A DNA stretch of 64,000 nucleotides, from positions 22,681,021 through 22,745,020 of the forward strand of contig OX387602.1 of assembly GCA_947568835.1 (NCBI GenBank), written 5' to 3'. Each line of letters begins with the position of its first letter. Positions within the stretch are counted from its first letter, which is position 1. The DNA is from Protonemura montana (lineage: Eukaryota; Arthropoda; Insecta; Plecoptera; Nemouridae). The notes beneath the pieces are model-generated. The model was not told where the DNA came from and searched no databases. It saw only the letters and a program-made list of their open reading frames with translations. The translations under genes were made by a program, and so were the position numbers. Below, in pieces: positions 47,866-59,789 of this stretch.

Positions 47866-50205
47866 AGGTCCGTAAACTTAACAGGTGTCAACGTAACACC
47901 GTCGCATGGAATCAAATGTGTGATCTTGTCTTGGCTGAGGATGAAGAAAATTGCGTCGTATTTTGTGAAATTTCTCCCCCATTGAGCGTGATATACCTGC
48001 ATGATTGAGCATGTACCTGCATGACTGCAGAAACACCGAGTTCATGTCAATACTCACTGGCACTTAAAAGTCAGTTACATTTTGTATCGTAGCCCAAAAA
48101 TGGTAAAAAGCGCGTTTTTCGCTCGCGATTTGATTTGATTTTTTTTTTAGCTTGTTTAGTCTTTTTTTAGTTTATTAGGTTCCTAGATCAATTTCAAATG
48201 AGAATCAACCGTTGAAAAGCAGCCAAAATTTTGTGCATATTTGCTAAAACTTTACTGCTTATGATCAAATTGTGTGTTACCACCGACTGCACAACCCACG
48301 CCGTCACCCTAGCAACCAATATAGAGATTTTATTTAGGTTGATTGTTATAGACAATTAATTTTTTGTTGTTTGGTAAATTAACCAACAAATTAATTGTTT
48401 TTGTTCGTGTTGACAATGCAAATCAACTTTTGAAGTGAACTTTACGTCCAAAACCAAGTAAAAATGAGACCTACTGGATTATTTTGGGGAAAATCATCAT
48501 GTAAGAGAGTGACGAACCGGTGAAGTTGCCATGATGCCAACATCACGGCTGTAACAAAGCCATCCAACTGCGCTGCCCATTGCCTGAGCAGGAAATGCAA
48601 CTGCTGCGCAGTGACAGCTGACAGTCGTTTAGTGGAGGTGACAATTCAGCGAAACCGAGTTCACTAGATGCCGGAAAGCCGACGACACGATTGTTTTTGC
48701 GCCGCGACGCGAGGTTGAAGACCCGAGTTCGACGCCGGCAGCGAGGGTCAAGCCGGGAAAGGAACACGCGTGCTGTTGTTGCGATGAGTGATCGGCGTGT
48801 GATCGTGTGAGAGCAGATTCTTCTGCAGAGAGTCCTTCTGCAGATTTTCGATGGATGCTGCTGTGGACGAAATGACAAGGCGAAAGAAAGGAGATGGGAG
48901 AAGGGACAAACCTCCCTGCACTCCGTCGTAGAGTCGCATATCGCATATTTCTTCTCTACAAGTCCCATCACATCATTACTGCGCAGGGAATCGAGCATCT
49001 CCAGCGCTGAATCATCATTATTACCTACATGGCATACCGTGATGCGACTGTGGCATAGCACGTGATTCAGTTAGTGGTCCCGTACTTCAATTATCTCGTG
49101 GCGAACCGGTTTTCTTATCATTTTCATCATCATGCAATTTCCGAATTGAAATATAAATTCAAATTGGCAATTCTTTTGATTGACAACAGTATCTATCGAT
49201 TCCAATCGTGAGTGCTGCTACTTGCTGGCGTACCTACAGCATATCCTCTCTGGACAAATTGGCTCCGAAATGAATTGAAATGAAGGATCTGTAATAAAGA
49301 ACACTACGTTCGATGATGATATTGTAATATACCGACTTGTTCGAGACATAATGCTGGTCGATGTAGACGCAACTGAGATAAGAGATCGTGTTTTTGGTCG
49401 TCGATGAGAGCTCTCTACCTGATCACGTGACAAACCCAAACAATTTAATTCTAGAAATATACGTATCAGTATTGACAATGACCTCAAACAAACCTGAAGT
49501 TTCAATTTTGTTCACGACAAGAGAACCCGGTCACTTCGGGAATCAGTTTGTAACGATTGCTGTATTGCAGCTTCAAGATAGCTCTCTTAGAAAGAGGTTC
49601 AAGGGTCTGTAGCACCTACGCACTCGCGGAATAACTTGCTAAATAAATAGTGTAGCTAAGTACAAAATGACTGTTCGTATGTTCTTGTACAATTCTTCTG
49701 GGTCACCAGTATGAATTGAAATGCTACGCAGCGCCTTCATTCAGACTTCGTCGAGTGATTAGCAGTTGTGCGTGTACGGACATGAGTAGGTACCTGTCGT
49801 GTGTCGATGCCGCGCCACCCAACGCGGCCAGGGCGGGCCGGGGTGGGGCATCGGCAGCTGCGATGATGACAGGGCACGTCGCGACGCCGACCGCCATGGG
49901 ACGACGCCTGGCTGCCGAGGGCCCATTGTTTCAACGGCGCCGCGCAATCCTCCATTTGTGACGAGCCCCCACGAGTCGGGATATTTTCAACGAGCTGCCG
50001 GAGACGTAATGCGACAGTACACAGAATCCACTCACTTTTCTCTCAAAAATAGTATTTTGTTGACATTTAAGTCTTGTCCAGATTACAATCCCGGCATTTC
50101 AGTTGGCCGCGAAATTTGCAAAAGTAAGCGATAGAAGTCAGAAGAAGAGATTCAAACCCAATTGTGCAAAAAGGTACCATCAACGAGTTTTCTCTATTAG
50201 GTCTT

Positions 50206-50289
50206 GACACTTGATGCAGATTTGCCAACTCGGGCATAGCGCTCTCCAGTTCGCCCAGCGTCGGTTTATACTCGACGCCGGTATCTGCA
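50206..50289 (-). other. Possible isolated coding exon
   Basis: A GC-rich island in A/T-rich DNA. On the minus strand, the acceptor CTAATTGCAG is followed by an open frame reading TGVEYKPTLGELESAMPELA and a weak donor (GTGTCA). The codon choice resembles that of the confirmed exons. No family was recognised and no partner exon was found. Confidence 0.2.
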
Positions 50290-51264
50290 ATTAGCAGCAT
50301 ACTGACTTGGTGTGACTGATCCTTCGGAGTCTCAAGGAACGTCACGTAGAATCATGCACGTTGTTTGTTGGACTTAGCAGCAACTGGTATGGTACTTTTT
50401 GTTAAAAAAAACTCGAGGAATGTGTGCGGAAGGTTATGATAACTCAATTCTAGATAAACAAAGTTCATTTCTGTACGACTGTACCTCGAGCAAGGGTTTC
50501 TAGTGCAGGAGCAGAACTCGGGCTGAACGCCGACTAGTCCGACGCCATCGTTGTGGGCGTCCCAAGATTCCGCCGTCGTCGACGCCGACGCCGTCGCCGC
50601 CGCAGCAGTGCCGTGTGCAACGTGAAAGCGACGTGAGTGTATTCCGTTTGATTTGATTGTGTCTTTCCTTTTTAGGTGGCAAGGTAGGCGGACGGGCGTA
50701 CGACAAAGATGAACGACGCCGCAGATTCGCGCGTGCAAGTGAGACGACCAGCGAGCCAGACACTAACGAGCAGGACAACCGCATCGTTCACTACACAGGT
50801 GAAAGAGGGCGCACACTAGTCGAACAGAGTGTAGGCGCAGTGCAAGTGCGAGGTGAACAGAACTATGCGCAGCAAGTACAACAGACAAGGATGGCCGTTC
50901 GTAGGAGGCGCGAGAGTGCGAGAGAGAGCGCTGCGCAGCGTGGGCAGCCAGCGCAGCGCAGCGTCAAGTAGGACTTGCCAGTAGGCGAGCGGCAGTCGAG
51001 CGCGCAGGTCGAAGCGGCAGCTCCTAGCACCGAGAGGCGTCCGGCGTCTTTGTCAGTGTGCGGCGGCGACGTTGGGGTGCTCGCCATCCTGGGCGACCGG
51101 CGTCGCGTGTCACACCGCGACAAACGCCCTTTGGGAGACGTCGAGGGCGGCGTCGAGGGCGGCGTCGATGAGGATACAGCGTGCCAGTGCTAGTCGAGAA
51201 GTTTATTCTTTGGGACAGTGCGTTTGAAAAGAAGTCAGAAGTGAGTGCTCAAGCCCAAGAGATA

Positions 51265-51430
51265 GTTTCTCGCGAGCGCAAATCTATGTTTTGTTTGCCG
51301 TCCTGACAGTCGCGAGTGTTGTGATCGTTGGCCCGTGACGGAAATTCGCTCCGCCGCTTGTAAGCAGCCACCTGTGGAATACGACGCCGTCGACGCCGAC
51401 GCTGGGTACTCGCTGTCATCTACAGATCGG
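51265..51430 (+). other. Candidate exon with strong splice donor
   Basis: A GC-rich block ending ACAGATCG before GTAAGTTT, a near-consensus donor. The frame is open for about 165 bases without an ATG. It could be a non-coding first exon of a plus-strand gene that continues to the right. No transcript evidence is available here. Confidence 0.25.
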
Positions 51431-51855
51431 TAAGTTTACCACGGTGCACAAGTTCGTTTTCTCTACTGCGAATAATTTTGCGTTGCACATTTTTTATCTC
51501 GCGTTCCCGTCCTCAAAGTTCAAGTCCCGAGGACCATAAAGTCATGAATTCTGTTGCAAGATTTCCCCATTGCAAATCTAAGTAGAAAAATTCTCCTTCG
51601 CCGATTGTGTGGGGTCAGCAGAGTAACGCGAGTTGGTCAGCCACGGCTCGCCCGAGCGCCATGACGGCCGCGAGCGCTTCAAAATGTGGAGCATCTGCAG
51701 AGTGCACCGCCCAATGCAATTTTTTTGTCTCCATGGCCAAGATGCTGCACCGAGACTGGGTTCCCAGACGATCTCTTATCAATTTCGTCTCCTTGCCGTC
51801 TGTCTCGCTTCTGTCGCTTACAGATGACATCGCCCCAGTGGCATGTGACCAAATG

Positions 51856-51876
51856 CCCCCCCCCCCCCCCCCCCCC
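51856..51876 (+). repeat. Poly-C tract, 21 bases
   Basis: An uninterrupted run of 21 C in GC-rich intergenic DNA. Confidence 0.9.
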
Positions 51877-54800
51877 ATGATGCCATGTAAACATCTCGGT
51901 CGGCCGATGTTGACTGGCCGACCCTTCGCAGCAGTGGTTATTGCGGCCCCCGCAAGGCTACGTTAGCCCTACCAGCCGAAAGTCCAAAGGTACGGGCCAT
52001 GTTTGAGTGACAGCTGACCTCAAAGGCTGTTCGAACCCGAGAGGTCAATTGGCCATTATCGTTTACCCACTGACACTGTTTGTATAATGCGAGCTGTTTG
52101 GAGCGCGGCCTGTATCATCGCCGTAATGCACTCTAACGAGCCGGACCGCATTTCGAAAGCGTCTCCCTCGGGCAGCCGGGGCCCAGTCCGGTATTAATGT
52201 TTTTAATGTCCAGGCAAACACTTGAAACACGCTGACATTTTCTCTTCTCTCGAAAGCGAGCCAGTTCCCATGTCGCCAGACGAACGGTGCGCGTTTGGCG
52301 GTGCATCCCACAGTGTCGTCCACGCGAGCTTGTCACCGTTCCCATGTCTCTGTCTCGAAACCATTGTTTACATTCTCTCCAGCGATAAGTATCGCTTAGT
52401 GCGTCGACGCCTGTCGGCCGGCTGACCTGCGAGACAGAGCCAGGAAGGGACCGAGTCTTCCTCGTGTTAGACGCTACACATTATTTGCGGAAATTCGCCC
52501 GTGGCGATTTGTAATTAAGGCCAGGCTCAATTTAAATCTCATCGCGTCAGAGGTAAATTGTTCAAGCAATATGAGATGAGATAATTTGCGAACGGAGTCA
52601 ATTATCTCAAATATCTGTGAAAAAATGTGCTAAGCTTTACGAAATAGCAGGGAAAAAGCAAGTAATTCGTGTGAAGTAGGTGCAGTCGGCGAGGCACAAA
52701 GTGATTCACTTCTGATTGGGTATATGTTAATTCGGCTGTCTGCCTTCCTGGACGGGGAAACCATACCGTCAGTGCCGGCCACCCAGCCGGCTTTGATGTG
52801 CGAGTCCTCCGCTGTGCCGATGATTCACCGACGCCGCCGCGCTCGCTGATCATCCCGAGCGAGACTCAAGCGCGCCAGCGATAAGGAAAACCACGTGCCA
52901 CGTCGGGCACCGATTTCCCGCTTGGCCGCAGCCTCGCTACGGTTCGGCCATGCCTCTGCTTATCGATATGCCGAGCTTGCGTCGAGGCAAGGCAATAACT
53001 CAGACTCGCTTCCCGAGACAATGTACCTCAACTATGTCGGCATCCTCCCACGATCAACAACGCCGCCCCGACCAGCATCGCATCGTTATCTGCACCGAAA
53101 TCCCTGCCGAGACGTGAGTTACGATCGAGTCCGTCGATCAATTCCTCGACTCACCCGATGTTTTGTTCGATTGTGCCGGTCCTGCCGCTCTAGTCTGAAC
53201 GAACATGTCTGGCCTGTCGGTCTGCAAAAAGTGCAAGAGGAAACGCGAGCCGGGCCGAACTGGGATGGCTGCAAAGCGTCCCAACCGGCGACCGGTCGTG
53301 TCGCGTGTACGGCACAGGGTAACCGGTTGTCGTTTGGTGAGCTCAGGGGAGAGCTTTGTCTCTGAACGACGTTCGCGAGCGATGAAAACGACATTTTCGC
53401 ACCGGGTCTGCGTTTTGACTGCCAAACCCGATTAGCTACTGTCCGGGTCTCGACCCTTGGTGCTGCAGAGTTCCCATGGTCGATCTCATCATGGACATCT
53501 CAACATCTCTAACATCCTTCTCGCTGCTCGCGACGTTCACTTCCGGCCAGCCGATCAGCGGACGTCGGGCGGCACCAGGAAACGGCGTCACTGGTCTACG
53601 CAACGGCAGTGCCACCTACAGTTAGGTGTTTGCGTGCGTCCATCTAGCAAGAACTTCGAACAGGCGATGGTCTGCGCTTCTTGAGTTCCGACTGCGCCTT
53701 CCTGTGCCTTGCGATATGCAACGAACGACGTCTCCCATTGGTTCCAACGTCTCCTTATTGTCAACAGTTCATCCTAGCAGATTCTTTAAACATTGTTGTC
53801 AGCCTGTCACAAGCACATGGCACGTGATTTTCGAACGCTATATTTGATAGATTCTTGACTGCTAGATTTTAACATTGCCCTATATTGATATAGATATCAA
53901 TATTGCCCAGATTGGCATCATCGAGAGGCATAGAGCGGTAAGACCTCCAGCCGCCAACCAACACCGGTTTCTCTTGGCCATCCTGTGTAGCCCGCCGTAA
54001 ATTAATCCTCCTGGCGCGACGCCTTATCGAGGTGGGATCGCACGTTTGACGGCGTCGCGTCGGCACCATGACCTCGCCCAAAGATCAGCCGTCGCCGACA
54101 AGACGTCGTTGTCGACGACATCGAGGCGGCAGAGCGTGACCACTACTGCTGCTCATCTTTTGTTGTGATCTCGTCGAAGGCCGTGGCCAGCGCACCGTTG
54201 CGTGGCAACGCGAGGTCGTATTGTTTAACGACGCAGCGAATGATGATCTCGCTTAGTGCGGGTCCAGCGACCTCTAGTGAGAGATATTCTAAGTCCAGAC
54301 GGGCGCTTCATCACTGCAGAGTATATACCACCAAATAAAAATGGACTTTACATGATTGATGGAGCATGATAGATATAGATATGGTTTTCCACTGAATCCT
54401 GAAGAATCCAGCGTGATGTTTGTTGTCTTTTGGGTGCGCTGGAATCCAATGACGCCTTCTGGAGATGACAAACTCAAGGGAGGCTGCGTCAGCGACCTCT
54501 AACAGCACTCCACCCGCGCATTCCCCGTGCGCAGAATGCGTCGCGTCCTCGCAATGAAAAAAGTATTGCCAATATGCCAGGCGACGTGGCTTCACCGATA
54601 ACTTGTTGAGACGACCATCAGAAGCTAAGAATGGGTTTAAAGATATCAAAAGAAATCCATCGTTTCAAGTGAATTTTCTGGGGGCGAGGGTAGCCACTAT
54701 GGATACTCCTGGCTTGGCACTGTGACCTATCAGCGACACTCGTACATCCAGCCTTTGTTGCGTAATACTACAGGAGCGACGCAGGGGGGTCCACCGATCT

Positions 54801-56952
54801 CTCCTCGTCGATACGTATTGGTAACAGTCATGACGGTCATGTAAGTACGAGATAGGCAATGGAGTGATTCTGGGTAAAAATGTCAAAGCCCTCAGCCAAC
54901 CCGGACACGATGCGGGATTAGGATGGATGGGGTCGGCGTCATGACCGTCGGTGTCGCCGCCGAGTTGGCGGGCGTCGATGTGGGTGAAGGCTCGCGGTGT
55001 CACGGGCTTTCTAGAATCACGAGCACGCCGCGAGAGCATCTTCTTCGACACACCAACCGGAGTGACCTCATGGGGCCTGATGCTGAGGGTCGTACTGCAC
55101 TGCACCGTCTTTCGCGAGCTGCATCGCGCGTCTTCCGGCATGACAAAGTGATTGACGATGCAACGATCGACAAGACAGATGATTTGCAACCAACAATTAC
55201 TTGTAATATGATTTGTTCGATTCGTTTCTCCTGGTTTCCTGGTTGAAGTCATCGTCGCATTGATCACTTAAAAAATATTGCCAATCATCCCTGAGTTGTG
55301 AGGGACGAGTTACCAACGCTCGATTCCAGTTATTTCAACAGATGACCTGTTTCCGATGAAGTACCGAAACCCAGAACCTTTGTGCTAGCAGATAATGTGT
55401 CTACGCCCATTTATGTAAAGTGTAATGTTTAACAGTTTGCCAAAGAAAAACAGCTATCGCTCACCTGGGGCAATGACTGTCAATCTGACGAAACCACCAA
55501 TTAGGGACTGGTAGACACTCTTACCATACATTGTAATTACGAGTTTTTCTAGGGGTGCGATTTTATTTCCCCCATACGAATGCCTCTATAGGCTTCCGAC
55601 TGCTCTTTTGCATTCCCAGCGACTTCCAACGATCTATCGGCGAGGTCTGCTGGACTCTGGGTACTTTTCTTTGGTCCCCACTATCGCTTGGCCCACCTCC
55701 AGCCCTACACGGTGTAAGCAGGCATGCACTCAATGCGTGTCGCGTCCCCGTGGAGTGACGACGCCGTGGCGGGGCGGGGGGTCAAGACCGCGGGCTGACC
55801 CGCACCACAAGACAAATTAGTCCAATTGTGCTTGTGTCGCTCGATATGGCGCGTCCTCCGCGCAGCTCGCCTCCGGCCGCCGCTCTTCCTCGTCCCGGGC
55901 AGCATTGTTGTCCAGCTTGGTCACATCCTCCTACGGAATCAACATCGGTACCGGACTGACACTTGGGAATACGCCGGGGCCCACCAATGGCTAATTTTTA
56001 TCTAGTCATTTGTCACTAGATAAGAAACTGTTTCTCAGTCACTCTGATAGTTATATGGACGAACACATATTGCCCATTGGGACTGTTCGTTTATGGCTTA
56101 GCCGATTCATGGGTCATTTTATAAGTGGCTCAGCAATACGTGAGAATAAAGCCATGTAAACAGATTTGCTGATTTTCACATTCAATACGAACCCCCTAAA
56201 CTGGCTTCTTTTTATTAGGAAGGAAATATACAAACGATGAAGGCTGGCAAATCTCTTGAAAACGTCTGCCATGCATCTAGATGGTGCCATTTTTTGATCG
56301 TTAGAAAACTCAAAAATTCTCAGGTTTCTGCACACTTAAGTATTTCTCTACTGTGACATTATCAAGCTTTCCTCGAGCCATGTGAATGAATGCACAGTTA
56401 CTACAGTAATGGCATGCCATAAGTACTATAAACGTAAGTAGCAATTGCCATCGGACTAGTTCTTGCGCTAAGTGTCACTTAGGTAGGTAAGTTATTGGTC
56501 GCACCGTCGGCTACGCTAGTGCCATACATCGTCTAGAAGGTAAGGTGCCATCAGTCATAAGGCTGCTCGCGCCAAGCGACCTGTCACACTCTGACACATC
56601 GTCACGACTCGCGACTGCATGGCACACGCGGGACCCGGACACGGAGGCCGCCAATTGACACGGACCGAATCCAGTCAGCGACAACAATGCACCGCTAACG
56701 AAGCGCGGCCAATTGACAATCGGCTGTGGCCGTGACACCCTGAGGACCCTTCTAAGTGCGCCGTAGTATGGACCCTGTCCCGATCGATTGTCGACTCGTG
56801 GGGATTGCACTTCCTATGTGGAGCCACCGCGGGCAGGATGGCGTCGTCGCGGTCCTGGCCGGGGCCAACGCGGGTGTCCTTGCCGAAAGCCGCACGGCGA
56901 CGACGGCGACGACGATCACGGTCTCTTTCACCGGGCCTTCTGCCCGCCCTAG

Positions 56953-57261
56953 ATGGACATCGCCTTGACTCGCCGTGCTGGCCGGCTGTCATTGACGCTG
57001 CTGCTCCTGCTTCGGTCGAGCGCGGGCCAGCAGTTGACTCGTAACGGGCGATCCTTGCGGCCGAGCTCGACGCGACGCGACGCGACGCTCTCATCAGAGC
57101 TGGCCAGTGGTCCCCGTTGGACCAAGTGGCCGTGTCAGAACGTAGCTAAGGTGCAGTGCGCCGACCTGGAGTTACGTGGGTCAGGCAGTGTCGACTTTAA
57201 GACGTTGTGTGCCCACGCGAGTTTTAGCGTCGAGTTGGTTGCAAGCAGGACGCATTCATGA
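56953..57261 (+). other. Candidate exon encoding a signal-peptide-like N-terminus
   Basis: A pyrimidine-rich acceptor (CTTCTGCCCGCCCTAG) is followed directly by ATG. The frame begins MDIALTRRAGRLSLTLLLLL and then RSSAGQQ, which has the n-, h- and c-regions of a secretory signal peptide. It stays open for 102 codons to a stop. Possible donors are weak inside the frame (GTAACG about 90 bases in; GTGCAG at about 57150) and strong only after the stop (CCA before GTGAGT at about 57293). No downstream exon was recognised, so it may be chance. Confidence 0.25.
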
Positions 57262-58492
57262 GGGAGCTCAGGGAGCCAGTCATATTCTGCTCCAGTGAGT
57301 GATCTTAGTGGTGTCATCGAACCCGGGACCGAGCAACGCCGCGAGGCTCCGAGGAATTTGGAGCGTTTTTGTCAATGCTGAGGTAAGAGACATTCGAGGG
57401 GCGTGCGCCGATTGAATGATTTTCAGGAATTTCGCCAAGGGGCGATGGTTTGGCGAGTGCAATGAATCTGAGTACACAGCATCGAAGTGAGACCCAGCAG
57501 CGTATGTGCGCTGGATTGGCGATGTCACCTGGTTGGGCAGCAGTGACGATTCCGTCGACGCACGCACCGACATGTCGAGGAGACGCTAATCGATTGTGTG
57601 TGATCGTGAGTGTTGCCACACGTGACGCAAGCTCCCTGCAATCCCGCTCCCAATTGCTCCAGTTAACCTCTCACTGATTAAATGCACTCGAACCCGCGCC
57701 TAACTATTGCACCGCATCATACTCTGAAGTCTGAAGCCCGAACTGTCATAGACTTCCCGGTATCGACGTCGACCTCAATATCGTCACCATCGGCTTTGCG
57801 CGAACTGCAGGATTTCGACAACACTCTTTGCGCGGCCTTTGCGCGGCCTGCTCCGCCGCGAGCCGAGCAAACATCTCGGCCCCCTTGGGAACAATGCAGC
57901 CTCCGCGCTCATCGCCCCCGCGCGACGCCTATCGCCATGAGTGCTGGTCATTGTGCGCTGCTGCTGCTGCAGGCTTGATACGGTTCGCGCGGCGCAAACA
58001 CGTGTTCGCAACGCGCAAGCATGCACTCGACGCGCGCATTTCAAGTGCAATTACCGATGTGTTACACGGCGCAGCGCGCCTGGCCAGGGCGTGGGCGTCG
58101 CGCCTCGTGGGCGTCGGGAGGCTTCCAGGGAGCCGCGGGTTCGAGCACGGCATGTTGCTCTGTGACAGGCGAGGTGGCGAAACGACGGGTCTCACGCTGT
58201 TTCGCCGAGCTGATTTATGTCGCTCGCCATGAGACATCTCGGCACGGGACGCTCCGTGCGCGGCCTTCCAAAACACTGCATGTGTGTGCCCATGCCAACG
58301 CACACTAACGCAAGCGCATCTCCATATTGATGGACCGCCGGGCACAGCTATTTCGGCCATGGAATTTTGTTTTCTGTTTGGGAATGGCGTGGTCCCACGG
58401 GACGGGATGTTTCCTATAAGGTTGGCTCTGTAACATCTAAATCAAAATTGAACGGTTGCGACGGTCTTGTGCTTCCTGAAAAACGTGCAACT

Positions 58493-58528
58493 GCCTTGCT
58501 TTGCTTTGCTTTGTTTGCCTTGCTTTGT
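58493..58528 (+). repeat. TTTGC pentanucleotide repeat, imperfect
   Basis: Several near-tandem units of CTTTG, interrupted by TTTGC and CCTTG variants. Confidence 0.65.
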
Positions 58529-59745
58529 GATCACCTCTTTCGGTGGCACTGTGCCTTGATGCCTCAGCCGTGGTCTCATTAAAAGTGCGTCGTTAGACAA
58601 GTCGTCCCTCCACTCTGTGGGCTCGCCTTATGATGTGTCGACATGTCGAACACTAAACGGAGAGCCCAGCTCTGATGCAACGAACGCCACGCCACATATC
58701 GACGCAACATTGGCATGGCGGGCGCGTTATGCAAAACCAATGCCCGGACCGGCGGGCGGGCTGGCGCAGAGGTTTGGCTGGCTTCCTTCGCGGCCAGCGA
58801 AAAGCTGCGGCCCACGAGCATTGCGATGCGATCGCGTTGTGCAACCTAGCAATCCGGCGCACTCCAAATTTACGAATATTTTCACGCTTCGCTACACAAT
58901 CAGTTCACAAGTTTATTCGCTGGCCGATACTCTACATTATAGTTGTACTTATAAAGTGTATTATAGCATCACGGCTAGCGCGGCCGCCTGTTGTGAGACA
59001 GATAGGAGCGCGAAAGAAGTGACGACGGGTAACGGAAAAGTCAACAGGTGCTCGGACAAAACCCGCAACTCGTTTGCCGCGCCGTCATCTTCGATTGGCA
59101 ATGTCGATAAAATTGCGATTGACATGGCCGACTGATCAACTCGTTAAAACGCGAGGTGCTAATTAATAGCTGGTTAGGCGCGTCGATTACAAGTCGGTGT
59201 GTTCGGTTAATTGCGAGATAATGAGTGCTGTGGGGTCAATCACGGCGCGAACATTGGGACCGCGCATTGAACTCTCCTCTCCTATAAATGGACCCGTCGC
59301 GCTGAGCTGGGACAGTTTCTACATTATGGACGCGGCTCGCGAGCGCGTTGCAGTGTTGCTCTTCCAGTCGAACGAGGGGTGCTGATGAAAGGAACTGGCC
59401 AGGTACACTAAGCGGAGACATCAAAGAAATCACCATGTGGTATCAGCAAATTCATGCCGCTTTTGATCAGCTGTACCCGTTGGACCGTAGAACGGCCGCT
59501 GAGGCTGCGATTTGTGTAGTAGAAGAGAGCACGCGCCGCCACCAAAGGCACCGCGCCGGTGGTTCCGTGGCTCGGGCAAGCCGACGACAGCACGAGAGCG
59601 CGTGACACCGAGATCGATGCGATGCGATGCAACGGCCGAGTTGGTGCATTTGCGATCTCGCCCGCTATTCGCGAAACACGATTCTGCCGGCACAAAGCGG
59701 CCGCTTTTTTGCTGCCATCTCCCGTTAGTGGTTCGCCGGCTCGAC

Positions 59746-59749
59746 GCGG

Positions 59750-59782
<33 letters not shown>

Positions 59783-59789
59783 TGGCGGC
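59746..59789 (+). repeat. GGC/GGT trinucleotide repeat
   Basis: About 14 tandem trinucleotides, GGC changing to GGT. It creates poly-glycine or poly-proline in open frames on either strand, which are not taken as genes. Confidence 0.85.

Noticed and set aside
48543..49061. 172-codon minus-strand open frame
   Set aside because: No domain, composition of random GC-rich DNA, and no good splice or start context.
53205..53435. Basic plus-strand frame beginning MSGLSVCKKCKRK
   Set aside because: Could pass for a nuclear protein start, but there is no acceptor/donor pair and the opposite strand is equally open.
54665..55267. 200-codon minus-strand open frame
   Set aside because: No recognisable motif, biased to Arg/Ser/Thr, and overlapped by open frames on the other strand.
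58617..59135. 172-codon plus-strand open frame
   Set aside because: Open in several frames at once over its first half; no recognisable domain.
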